From the NCBI GenBank assembly GCA_964515395.1, contig CAZERC010000006.1, forward strand, positions 1 to 62,443: 62,443 nucleotides of DNA. The letters run 5' to 3'. Both the position numbers and the translations under genes were made by a program. Position 1 is the first letter of the stretch. Each line of letters opens with the position of its first letter. The notes under the pieces are model-generated. The model searched no databases, was not told the origin of the DNA, and saw only the letters and a list, made by a program, of their open reading frames with translations. Below, one piece after another: positions 42,087-50,057 of this stretch. The stretch is from UBA1876 sp964515395. Lineage in GTDB: Bacteria > Synergistota > Synergistia > Synergistales > Thermovirgaceae.

Positions 42087-42692
42087 ATGGCCAGATCTGC
42101 AGCTTTAGCCCTCCTTTTTTTCAGCCTCATGCTTCCTGCGACAGCCTTCGCCGTGAATATCGCCCCACTTGGCGGTCACAGCGTGATCCTCGCATTTGGA
42201 GACAGCATCACCCATGGCACCGGGGCTGCAGCCGGGGCCTCATATCCCGCAGTTCTGGAAAAACTCCTCGGAGTCACAGTAGTCAACGCCGGGGTCCCCG
42301 GTGAACTCTCAAAAGCGGGTACGGGGCGGCTTCAGGACCTTCTTGAAGAATACAGGCCGTCCCTTGTCATCATCTGCCATGGAGGGAACGACCTGATTCA
42401 GGGCCGACCTTACCGGGAGATTTCCGAAAACCTTCGAAAGATGGCCCGGGCCGTGAAACAGACCGCCGCCGATCTGGTCATCGTCGGGGTCCCCGAGCCA
42501 GGACCCCGCATGGCCGTGCCACCCTTCTACGAAGATGTGTCGCGGGAAACGGGGGCGCTGTATGAAGGCCGCTCCCTCCGAAGCATACTCTCCAATTCCG
42601 CGTTCAAAAGTGACTTGATTCATCCCAATGCGAAAGGTTACGCCAGACTGGCGGAAGAACTGGCCGCCCTCATCGAGAGTGCCCAGTGGTGA
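42087..42692 (+). CDS. Secreted SGNH/GDSL hydrolase (TesA-like)
   Basis: A 201-aa esterase or lysophospholipase with a signal peptide (ALALLFFSLMLPATAFA). SGNH blocks: S40 in FGDSITHG, Gly in AGVPGE, Asn in HGGNDLIQ, and the D-x2-H pair in DLIHPN. Acts in the periplasm or outside. It lies 7 bases after citC. Confidence 0.92.
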   Translation: MARSAALALLFFSLMLPATAFAVNIAPLGGHSVILAFGDSITHGTGAAAGASYPAVLEKLLGVTVVNAGVPGELSKAGTGRLQDLLEEYRPSLVIICHGGNDLIQGRPYREISENLRKMARAVKQTAADLVIVGVPEPGPRMAVPPFYEDVSRETGALYEGRSLRSILSNSAFKSDLIHPNAKGYARLAEELAALIESAQW

Positions 42693-42707
42693 GGGTGTGA
42701 CGCCTTT

Positions 42708-43544
42708 TCAGAGGATCTGCTGCAAATTCGGGAATTGCCTCGCCAGCGCCTCGGGCAGGTCCCTTGCGACGCCTTTCCCGTTTCCCAAAAGCGGACCGAC
42801 TGGGACGAAACGCCCCTTGCCGTATCCTTCAAAGGCCAGCCTGTCGCTTTTGGTGTCTCCGAAGTAAATCGCTTCGTCGAAACGGAGGATCTCCTCGAGT
42901 TTTCTGAAGCCTTCCGGAGAAGGCTTGGCAATCCCGTCGTCAAGGGTGACGCAGGCTTCAGGCGGAAGATCAGTCCACCCGAGAAGCGTCAGGGCGAGCG
43001 AGAGTTCGGCGCGGCTGCGCCCCGTATAAATTCCCACTGGGCTGCCGAGACATGTCCAGTGAATCTTCAGCATGGGCCGCTCAAGGTTCCAGAGCCCCCG
43101 CATCGTAATGAAAGAAGGTTCCCTCCCGCGTGCGGCTTCCAGGGTTTTTGCGCCGAAATAGATTTCGTCACAGAGATTACGGAATTCTTTCAGGGGGATC
43201 CGTTCGCCGAAATTTTGCCTGACCCAGGGGACAGGATCCCCCAGGCTGCAGGAGGCGATGATCTCCTCCCATTCTCCCGGCGTGAGCAGGCATTCCGACA
43301 GGCCTTTTTTGTCCAGGGCTGCAATATAGGAGAGAAAGGTCCAGGCAATGATGTAGTCGTCGTTGAAGGCGCTGTGGTTTTTTGTGATGTCGTAATGTTC
43401 CCTGGTGAAGGGTCGTGCGTTTGTTTTCATGCCGAGCCTGAATCGGCTCCACCACTGGATTGCGCTGATCACGACATTGGGGAAGGACCTGTCGGTGTCG
43501 ATCAGCACCCCGTCGACGTCGAAGATCAGGGCCCGACGGGTCAT
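42708..43544 (-). CDS. HAD-superfamily phosphatase at the end of the his operon (TIGR01548-like)
   Basis: A 278-aa haloacid dehalogenase-fold protein: motif I FDVDGVLIDTD, motif II GIYTGRSRAE, motif III Lys in GIAKPSPEGF and motif IV GDTKSDRLA, all complete. It overlaps hisIE by 4 bases. The operon lacks any recognised histidinol-phosphatase (HisB-N, HisN, PHP-type), so this is the prime candidate (inference). Start ATG 43544 behind GGAGGAG. Confidence 0.88.
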   Translation of the reverse strand: MTRRALIFDVDGVLIDTDRSFPNVVISAIQWWSRFRLGMKTNARPFTREHYDITKNHSAFNDDYIIAWTFLSYIAALDKKGLSECLLTPGEWEEIIASCSLGDPVPWVRQNFGERIPLKEFRNLCDEIYFGAKTLEAARGREPSFITMRGLWNLERPMLKIHWTCLGSPVGIYTGRSRAELSLALTLLGWTDLPPEACVTLDDGIAKPSPEGFRKLEEILRFDEAIYFGDTKSDRLAFEGYGKGRFVPVGPLLGNGKGVARDLPEALARQFPNLQQIL

Positions 43545-44167
43545 CGGTCTCCTCCATGCCGGCGCCCGAGTTCCCTCCAAATGTCCGATGCTTTCAGGCC
43601 GCATGCCTGCATGGCGACGAGGCAGTGGTAGAGGAGGTCCGACATTTCGTAAAGGATCCCTTCGTGCTTGCCAAGAGCCGTTGCAATGGCCGTTTCAACA
43701 CCTTCTTCACCGATCTTCTGGGCGATTCTCTCTTTCCCGGATGCCAGAAGCGCCGCGGTGTAACTGCCTTCGGGGGGTGCCTGCGATCTTGAAGATATGA
43801 CGGAGACAAGGGTGTCGAGAAAGGCGATATTCCCCTCCTTGAGCGTGCTGATGACGCGGTGGAAGCAGGACCTCTTCCCCGTGTGACAGGCTGGACCCTC
43901 CTGGTCGACCAAAGCAAGGAGGGCGTCTCCGTCACAGTCCAGGCGAAGCTCGCGCAGGTACAAGGTGTTCCCGCTGGTTTCCCCTTTTTCCCAGATCCGT
44001 TGTCTTGAACGGCTCCAGAAGACCATGACCCCCCTTTCAAGGGTGAGTTCAAGGGCACGGCGATTCGCCCAGGCCATCATGAGGACCATACCTGTCGAGG
44101 CATTCTGAACGATTACCGGGACCAGGCCGGCTTCGTTGAAGACGATCTCGTCGGTCAATGTCTTCAC
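43541..44167 (-). CDS. hisIE: Bifunctional phosphoribosyl-AMP cyclohydrolase / phosphoribosyl-ATP pyrophosphatase
   Basis: A 208-aa fusion. HisI part (1-~115): SRSRQRIWEKGETSGN, DCDGDALL and the zinc Cys residues of ACHTGKRSCF. HisE part (~115-208): EEGVETAIA and YEMSDLLYH. Performs steps 2 and 3 of histidine synthesis. Overlaps hisF and the HAD gene by 4 bases each. Confidence 0.97.
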   Translation of the reverse strand: MKTLTDEIVFNEAGLVPVIVQNASTGMVLMMAWANRRALELTLERGVMVFWSRSRQRIWEKGETSGNTLYLRELRLDCDGDALLALVDQEGPACHTGKRSCFHRVISTLKEGNIAFLDTLVSVISSRSQAPPEGSYTAALLASGKERIAQKIGEEGVETAIATALGKHEGILYEMSDLLYHCLVAMQACGLKASDIWRELGRRHGGDR

Positions 44168-44931
44168 GGGTGTTCATCCTTTCTTACGGGAATCCCCCTG
44201 GAATCCAGAAAGTGTTTCAAATCCCTCACGCGCAGATGGCCGTAATGAAAGATGGAAGCGGCCAGGGCCGCCTCGGCACCACAATGAAAGGCGTCGGCGA
44301 CATGTGATGCCTTCCCGGCTCCGCCCGAAGCTATGACCGGGACCCGGACGCTTGAGGCTACGGCGTCGATGAGGTCGAGATCGTAGCCGTCCCTGGTCCC
44401 GTCTCGGTCGATGGAGGTCAAAAGAATTTCACCGCAGCCTTTTGCCACGACTTCCCGGGCCCACGCCACGGCGTCCAGTCCCGTGGCAATGCGCCCGCCC
44501 TGGACGAAGACCTCCCAGGAGGCATGGCTCCGTCTCGCGGCGTCGATGGCCACGACCACTGCCTGGCTTCCGAGCAGCCGGGCGCATTCCGTTACAAGGG
44601 CGGGGTTTCGGACGGCGGCAGTGTTGATGGAGACCTTGTCGGCTCCCATTTCAATGGTTTCCCTGGCTTCCTCAATGGCGGAAACGCCTCCGCCGACGGT
44701 GAAGGGTATGAAAAGCCTTTCAGCCGTGCGCTGCACCCATTCGCGCATGGTCTTGCGACGCTGGGCGGAAGCGGAAATGTCCAGAAAGACGATTTCGTCG
44801 GCCCCTTCGTCCATGTATGCCTGAGCGAGTCCGGCCGGATCCCCGGCATCGGTGAGGTTCATGAACCGTATTCCCTTGACGACCCGGCCATCCTTGACGT
44901 CCAGACAGGGGATGATGCGTTTCGTCAACAT
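44164..44931 (-). CDS. hisF: Imidazole glycerol phosphate synthase subunit HisF
   Basis: A 255-aa TIM barrel, the cyclase half of the HisFH complex. Motifs: IIPCLDVKDGRVVKG with catalytic Asp11, GADKVSINTAA, LTSIDRDGTRDGYD with the second catalytic Asp, and IASGGAGKASH phosphate loop. Overlaps hisA by 7 bases. Confidence 0.98.
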   Translation of the reverse strand: MLTKRIIPCLDVKDGRVVKGIRFMNLTDAGDPAGLAQAYMDEGADEIVFLDISASAQRRKTMREWVQRTAERLFIPFTVGGGVSAIEEARETIEMGADKVSINTAAVRNPALVTECARLLGSQAVVVAIDAARRSHASWEVFVQGGRIATGLDAVAWAREVVAKGCGEILLTSIDRDGTRDGYDLDLIDAVASSVRVPVIASGGAGKASHVADAFHCGAEAALAASIFHYGHLRVRDLKHFLDSRGIPVRKDEHP

Positions 44932-45644
44932 CTTGTCATGGCCTCCAGCGCGGCAGGCAGGCTGATCCGCTTTTCGTAAAGTGATTTTCCGAGGACGGCG
45001 CCGTCCGTTTCGACCTGCCTGAGGGCGTAAAGGTCATCCAGTGATGAAATGCCTCCCGCCGCCAGGATCCTGATGCCCGGAAAACGTGTTTTCAACCTGT
45101 CGTAAAGCGGGAGGTCGGGACCCTGGAGAGTACCGTCTCTTTCAATGGATGTAAAAAGAAAGGTTGTGAAGCCTTCCGCGACCAGTTTTTTGGTGAACTC
45201 CTCGGCATTGACTCCGCTCAATTTGGTCCATCCCTTGAGGGCCACCTGTCCCTGCCTGATATCCACGGCGGGCGCAATGGCCGGGCCGAATCGCGTATAC
45301 AAGTCGGCCGGTGCGCCCTCTTCTTCCAAAAGAAGGCTTCCGAGAAGGACCCTGGAGGCACCCGATTCGAGAACCTCCCTGATACTGGCTGTGTCCCTGA
45401 GCCCCCCTCCGTACTGGACCTGCAAGCCAAGACCGACCAGTTTTCGCAGGACCTCCAGGTGCACGGGTTTCCCGGTTTTCGCGCCCTCAAGATCGATGAC
45501 GTGGAGCCAGTCAACTCCGCAATCCAGGAAAAACCGCCCCCATGCAAGCGGGTCGGCTCCATATTCCGTCATCTTGCGGTAGTCGCCCTTGTCGAGCCTG
45601 ACGACTTTATTGTCGTACAGGTCTATGGCGGGATAAATGATCAT
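44925..45644 (-). CDS. hisA: ProFAR isomerase HisA
   Basis: A 239-aa TIM barrel for step 4. PAIDLYDNKVVRL with catalytic Asp near residue 8, VQYGGGLRD, FTSIERDGTLQGPDLPLYD and AAGGISSLDD. The true start is ATG 45644 after GGAGGGG; the longer in-frame ORF upstream is an artefact of the overlapping hisH. Overlaps the hisH stop by 4 bases. Confidence 0.97.
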   Translation of the reverse strand: MIIYPAIDLYDNKVVRLDKGDYRKMTEYGADPLAWGRFFLDCGVDWLHVIDLEGAKTGKPVHLEVLRKLVGLGLQVQYGGGLRDTASIREVLESGASRVLLGSLLLEEEGAPADLYTRFGPAIAPAVDIRQGQVALKGWTKLSGVNAEEFTKKLVAEGFTTFLFTSIERDGTLQGPDLPLYDRLKTRFPGIRILAAGGISSLDDLYALRQVETDGAVLGKSLYEKRISLPAALEAMTRC

Positions 45645-46255
45645 GATATCCCCTCCAGTATTCCGATCATGCCGCCGAGCAGGGAAAGGCCTTCCCGGCC
45701 GCTCCGTTCGGGATGGAACTGGAACCCCGCAACGGAGTTTCTGGCGACTGCCGCAGAAAAAATGTCGGTGCCCGTTTGGGACAGTCCTGCCGAATCCCGC
45801 CCTGGAGGCAGCGCGTAGCTGTGGACAAAGTAATAGAACCTGCCGAGTGGAAGCCCCCTGAAGCGGTGGGGGAGATTCTCCCAGGAAACGGTATTCCATC
45901 CGGTGTGGGGAAGTCTCGGGGAGCCCTCCAGTTTCTTGACGGTTCCCGCGATCAGGCCCAGTCCTTCGTGATACCCGTCTTCGAGGCTTGCCTCGCACAA
46001 AAGCTGCATGCCGAGGCATATTCCCAGGAGGGGCCTCCCGGATTCGGTCCATTGAAGCAATGAGTCATGCCATCCCGTCCGTTTCAGGGCTGCCGCTGCC
46101 GGCGGGAACGCCCCGACGCCGGGCAAAAGGAGCAGGCTGAAAGCGTTTGACAGATCCTCGGGGGTTCGCAGAAAGACCGCCTTGCGTCCAAGGAAAGCCA
46201 GGGCGCGGAGGATGTTCCCGATGTTGCCGGCACCGTAGGAAACCACACCGATCAT
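45641..46255 (-). CDS. hisH: Imidazole glycerol phosphate synthase subunit HisH
   Basis: A 204-aa class I glutamine amidotransferase supplying ammonia to HisF. YGAGNIGNI opening, nucleophile C80 in GICLGMQLL, and the His-Glu pair in FQFHPERSG. Complete triad. Overlaps hisB by 4 bases. Confidence 0.97.
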   Translation of the reverse strand: MIGVVSYGAGNIGNILRALAFLGRKAVFLRTPEDLSNAFSLLLLPGVGAFPPAAAALKRTGWHDSLLQWTESGRPLLGICLGMQLLCEASLEDGYHEGLGLIAGTVKKLEGSPRLPHTGWNTVSWENLPHRFRGLPLGRFYYFVHSYALPPGRDSAGLSQTGTDIFSAAVARNSVAGFQFHPERSGREGLSLLGGMIGILEGIS

Positions 46256-46821
46256 GTCCAGAGCCCCTTCGTGCTGGAATCGCGTTCGTTTTCCTCGAAG
46301 GCTTTCGAAATGGCGATGCCGGCGGCCTTGAAGACCGCTTCAGCCGCGTGATGGGAGTTGTCGACTGCCATGAGGCGGATGTGCAATGTCATCCTGCCTT
46401 CCCTGGCGAGGGCGCGGAAAAACTCTGGAACGAGTTCAGTATCGAAATCACCGCACCGGGGTGACGGGAAACAGCCTTCGAAGAAGCAGCCCCCTCTCCC
46501 GCCGGCATCGACGGAAAAAAGGACGAGGGAACCGTCCATGGGGATGATGGACCACCCGTACCGTTGTATCCGCTTTTCTTCACGCAGACAGAGAAGGGCC
46601 TGTCCGAGCACGATTCCCGTATCCTCCGTCAGGTGATGGGCGTCGATCGACGTGTCCCCGTCGGCCTTGAGGTCAATGCCCCAACCGGCATGATGGACCA
46701 GTTGCTCCAGCATGTGGGAAAGAAAGGCCGAAGGCGTTTCTATTCGAATCTCTCCACCACCGGGAGAAAGGGTCAAAGAAATGTCGGTTTCACCGGTTTT
46801 CCGTCGGAAGGGCGTGTCCAT
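46252..46821 (-). CDS. hisB: Imidazoleglycerol-phosphate dehydratase (monofunctional)
   Basis: A 189-aa dehydratase with the Mn-binding repeats HHLTEDTGI and DNSHHAAE, and FLSHMLEQLVHH. There is no N-terminal HAD phosphatase domain as in E. coli HisB, so a separate histidinol-phosphatase is needed. ATG 46821 is chosen (AAGGTGG 8 bases before). Its 5' end overlaps hisG by 32 bases. Confidence 0.96.
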   Translation of the reverse strand: MDTPFRRKTGETDISLTLSPGGGEIRIETPSAFLSHMLEQLVHHAGWGIDLKADGDTSIDAHHLTEDTGIVLGQALLCLREEKRIQRYGWSIIPMDGSLVLFSVDAGGRGGCFFEGCFPSPRCGDFDTELVPEFFRALAREGRMTLHIRLMAVDNSHHAAEAVFKAAGIAISKAFEENERDSSTKGLWT

Positions 46822-47461
46822 GGGAATAACCACCTTTCATGTGTCTGAGCCTGAAAAGAATCCTGTTCAGCTGGTCCCATTTTGTCTGGATGCTCTTGCG
46901 GCTTGCCACGATCCGGAGCGAAACGGAAGCCACATCTTCCAGGACGCTCAATCTGTTTGCCTTCAAAGTGCTTCCCGTCTGGACGATGTCCAGGATGCAA
47001 TCGCTCAATCCCAAGAGCGGCGCGATCTCAATGGAGCCATGGAGGGTTACGATTTCGGGCTGGATACCCCTGGATCCGAAATAGGCATTGGTAATGCCGG
47101 GGTACTTCGTGGCGATCCGGAGTCCCATGAGTCCGCTTTCATGGCCCATGAAACGTTCGGCCAGTTCCGCGGGGCCGGCAACCACAAGACGGCAACGCCC
47201 CTCCCCGGTGTCGGCGATCTCAACAAGGGAGCCGCCCCTTTCCCGAATGACGTCGCTTCCTGCGAAGGCCATATCCGCCGCCCCGTAGTGGACATAGGCG
47301 GGAAGGTCCATCGGCTTTGCCAGAAGATAGCGGGTCCCTTCTTCCTCGATGACAAGGGACCTCCCCCTCTGTTCGAGCTTCTCGCTGGGCAGGCCGAGAT
47401 CTTTCAGGATCAGGCAACAGCGGTCCAGCATCCGTCCCGTGGGGAGCGCAATGGTCAACAT
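46790..47461 (-). CDS. hisG: ATP phosphoribosyltransferase, short (HisZ-dependent) form
   Basis: A 223-aa HisG: TIALPTGRML, AKPMDLPAYVHYGAADMAFAG and DIVQTGSTLKAN (PRPP-binding). It lacks the C-terminal regulatory domain of the long form, which fits the preceding hisZ. First committed step of histidine synthesis. Start ATG 47461 overlaps the hisZ stop by 7 bases. Confidence 0.97.
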   Translation of the reverse strand: MLTIALPTGRMLDRCCLILKDLGLPSEKLEQRGRSLVIEEEGTRYLLAKPMDLPAYVHYGAADMAFAGSDVIRERGGSLVEIADTGEGRCRLVVAGPAELAERFMGHESGLMGLRIATKYPGITNAYFGSRGIQPEIVTLHGSIEIAPLLGLSDCILDIVQTGSTLKANRLSVLEDVASVSLRIVASRKSIQTKWDQLNRILFRLRHMKGGYSHGHALPTENR

Positions 47462-48666
47462 TTCTCTTGTGCCTCCAGCCACGTGTCTTTTTCCAGAGAA
47501 GTGTTTTCCACCAGATCGTAAACGGTCTTACCGGAGAGGTCTGTCCACCACCGGTATCTGCGGCGGCGGGCCAGGGCGATCGAAGACTTCCTGCTTGGCG
47601 TCCAGCTCAGTTCGACGGGCAGCCCCCGCCGATTGAAGGACCTTGAAACGGCAAGAGCCTCCGAAGGATTCAGCTTTCCTGTCCATGCCATGATGGCTTC
47701 CGAAGAAGATGCCTGGCCGCCTGAAGCCGATGTGGCCAAAAGCTCCAGGTCCAGGCCGAATCCCACTGCCTGGCCGACGATGCCGTAGAGATTCAGCAGG
47801 CGATCGTAGCGGCCTCCGCCTCCGAGCTCCTTCCCGGATCGGGGGCTGTAAACTTCGAAAACGGGGCCGCTGTAATAGCCGAGTCTTCTGACCAAAGACA
47901 AATCGAAACGGATTCGTTTCCCGTATCCCAGGCTGGAAAGTGCTTTCGTGATTTCCTGGAGATCCCGAAGCGGGGTGTCACCCGGCAGTTTTCGTGCAGC
48001 CTCTTCAAGGATACGGGTGTCTCCCTTGAGAGTCGGAAGGACCGAGAGGTGTGAAAGGTGCGGCTCCGGGACCCTGTGGCTTTCAAGGACGGAAAAGTAA
48101 TCCGAGAGGGCGCCCTTCAGCAGGGCGTCGCTCAGTGTTGCGCTGAGTGATGGATCAACCTTCCGGAGCAGGTGTTCCAGGATGTTGATATCACCCAGGA
48201 CGACGAAGGCGTCCTGGAGTCCCAGACGATCCAGTGTATCCAGCATGAGGCAGAGAATTTCCACGTCCGCGCCGTGACCTTCCCAGCCCAGAAGTTCGGC
48301 GCCGGCCTGATAATGGACGATGTCCGTTTCGGGTGGATTGGGAACACGAAAGACCGGGCCTGCGTAGCAAATCCGCAAAGGTCGCTCCTCGGGGGCATAA
48401 TGGGCCGACAAGTGCGAGACGGCCGAGAGGGTCAGGTCAGGGCAAAGGCAGCCCTGTTCCCCGAAGGGGGTTGTCAGGGCGATGATCCTGTCCCGAACCG
48501 TGGAAGGCAGGCGGTCCCAGTAAATTGAAAGAAGCTGCACGCTGGATGGAGAGAAAACGCCATACCCCCAGGACGTAAAGGTGTCGAGAAAGATCCCCCT
48601 GGAACGCTCCATGATCGAAGCAAGGGGATCACCGTAGTTCCTGCAGCCTTTGGGAATCCTGGTCAT
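47455..48666 (-). CDS. hisZ: ATP phosphoribosyltransferase regulatory subunit HisZ
   Basis: A 403-aa HisRS paralog. Class II core motifs persist (PVFRVPNPPETDIVHYQAGAE; LGYYSGPVFEVYSP; GGGGRYDRLL) but the anticodon domain is replaced by a divergent basic C-terminal region (SRKSSIALARRRRYRWW). It forms a hetero-octamer with short HisG and confers histidine feedback. First gene of the operon; GGGAGG 9 bases before ATG. Confidence 0.93.
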   Translation of the reverse strand: MTRIPKGCRNYGDPLASIMERSRGIFLDTFTSWGYGVFSPSSVQLLSIYWDRLPSTVRDRIIALTTPFGEQGCLCPDLTLSAVSHLSAHYAPEERPLRICYAGPVFRVPNPPETDIVHYQAGAELLGWEGHGADVEILCLMLDTLDRLGLQDAFVVLGDINILEHLLRKVDPSLSATLSDALLKGALSDYFSVLESHRVPEPHLSHLSVLPTLKGDTRILEEAARKLPGDTPLRDLQEITKALSSLGYGKRIRFDLSLVRRLGYYSGPVFEVYSPRSGKELGGGGRYDRLLNLYGIVGQAVGFGLDLELLATSASGGQASSSEAIMAWTGKLNPSEALAVSRSFNRRGLPVELSWTPSRKSSIALARRRRYRWWTDLSGKTVYDLVENTSLEKDTWLEAQEKC

Positions 48667-48740
48667 AAGACCTGCCCTCCCGGGGACTCATTGCAGAAAA
48701 GACTCTTCTTTTTTTGCGGGTTGTCTATCAAAGTGTACAT
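48663..48740 (-). CDS. Small upstream ORF coupled to hisZ, 25 aa
   Basis: Encodes YTLIDNPQKKKSLFCNESP and a short tail, with an excellent GGAGG 5 bases before ATG 48740. It ends in the ATGA shared with the hisZ start. It has no His codons, so it is not a his-type attenuation leader; it may tune translation of hisZ by coupling. Could be a chance ORF. Confidence 0.4.
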   Translation of the reverse strand: MYTLIDNPQKKKSLFCNESPGGQVL

Positions 48741-48800
48741 AAAAACCTCCAAACGGGATGCAACAAGCTAAACAGGTAGCATGGCAGTCACATGATCGGG

Positions 48801-48830
48801 ATGATAGCACAGGGAACGCAGCCTTGTAAA
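48801..48830 (-). promoter_or_regulatory. Promoter of the his operon
   Basis: On the minus strand TTTACA, 18 bases, TATCAT, about 55 bases before the small ORF and 130 before hisZ. Back to back with the hisC promoter, leaving about 25 bases between the two -35 elements. Confidence 0.5.
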
Positions 48831-48855
48831 GGTCCGCCTCGGTTGAAGGAGCGCG

Positions 48856-48883
48856 TTGACAGTCCATTTGCCCGGGTGATAAA
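48856..48883 (+). promoter_or_regulatory. Promoter of hisC
   Basis: A consensus TTGACA at 48856, 16 bases, GATAAA. Transcript start predicted near 48890, about 50 bases before hisC. Confidence 0.6.
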
Positions 48884-48941
48884 CTCCGGTTCGTGCGCGA
48901 GCGACACATTATCATAATGAAATGGCAGGAGGGTAAAATGA

Positions 48942-49988
48942 ATGGGAACGATCTCAACTGCTTCAGAACCGGCCTGGCTCGACAAGAATGAAAATCCCCA
49001 CGATGCAGCACCGGCCTTCAAGGAAGAATTGAGGCAACGCCTTCCCGAACTGGTTTTCAATCGCTATCCAGATCCCGAGAACAGGCGCCTGCGCGCCGCC
49101 CTGGCGGATGACACGGGTTTTACCGAAGAAAACATCATTGTGGGAAACGGTGGTGACGAGATCCTGCAAATGCTCTTTACGGCCTTTTCCGGGCCGGGCG
49201 AGACGGTTCTCACTCTCAAGCCATGCTTTTCGCAATATGACGCGCTTTGCCGCATCCATGGCGTCAGGCGAAAATGGGTGTCCCTCGAGCCCCGCGAAAG
49301 TGATATTCATCTGCCTGAAGCGAAGTTGCTTGACTCGCTTTCGGCCAGTTCGCCGGCGCTCACGCTCCTGGACAGTCCGAACAATCCCACCGGTAAAACC
49401 CTCTCCGACGAAATGATCGAAAAGGTCCTTCGGCTTTCCGGCGGAGTCGTTGTCGCCGACGAAGCCTACGCGGAATTTTCCGGAAAATCCATACTGGACC
49501 GCTTCAGGGGGGGGATTCTGCCGGAGAACCTGGTCGTTTTGAGGACCTTTTCGAAAGCCTGGGGGCTCGCGGGGCTCAGGGTAGGATATGCCATCTCTTC
49601 GCAAAAAATCCGGGAACGTCTCGACAGGGTGAAACCGCCTTTCAACGTCAATGTCTTTTCCCAGGAAGCGGCCCTGCTCGTTCTCAGATACAGGAAATGG
49701 ATGGAGCGCCGCGTAGCGTCCATTTCATACACCCGGGATCGTTTCGTGGAGGATGTCAACAGGATTCCAGGATGGAAGGCCTATCCCAGTGAGGGGAACT
49801 TTGTCCTCGTCAGAGGGAACCAGAAAACACAAACGGTCGTGCAAGGCGCCGCCATGCAAGGGCTGAATCTCAAGGACCCGGGGCCGGTTTTTCCCGTCTC
49901 GGGACAATCGGAAGGATGGATCCGGGTGAGTGTCGGCCGGGAGGAAGAAATGGGAAAACTGTTGGCATTTTTGCGTAGTTTTTCCTGA
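48942..49988 (+). CDS. hisC: Histidinol-phosphate aminotransferase
   Basis: A 348-aa class I/II PLP enzyme: LDKNENPHD opening, GNGGDEILQML, DSPNNPTGKTLS, VVADEAYAEF, PLP Lys in RTFSKAWGLAGLRVGY and a C-terminal WIRVSVGREEE. AGGAGGG 7 bases before ATG. Divergent from the his operon, which otherwise lacks hisC, supporting the histidine role over aromatic or other transaminases. Confidence 0.93.
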   Translation: MGTISTASEPAWLDKNENPHDAAPAFKEELRQRLPELVFNRYPDPENRRLRAALADDTGFTEENIIVGNGGDEILQMLFTAFSGPGETVLTLKPCFSQYDALCRIHGVRRKWVSLEPRESDIHLPEAKLLDSLSASSPALTLLDSPNNPTGKTLSDEMIEKVLRLSGGVVVADEAYAEFSGKSILDRFRGGILPENLVVLRTFSKAWGLAGLRVGYAISSQKIRERLDRVKPPFNVNVFSQEAALLVLRYRKWMERRVASISYTRDRFVEDVNRIPGWKAYPSEGNFVLVRGNQKTQTVVQGAAMQGLNLKDPGPVFPVSGQSEGWIRVSVGREEEMGKLLAFLRSFS

Positions 49989-50057
49989 AACATTTGTCAA
50001 TGTCCGTTGGAAAGCAGGTATGATATTTGCATCACCAATGAAAGAGTGGTGCAGCCG

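Noticed and set aside
40226..42130. 634-codon open frame on the minus strand
   Set aside because: It is antisense to the clear AMP-ligase and citC genes, has no family likeness and no ribosome site; a GC-rich shadow frame.
48688..49011. 107-codon minus-strand ORF in the hisZ-hisC intergenic region
   Set aside because: It crosses both divergent promoters and overlaps the hisC start; Cys-rich only by chance.
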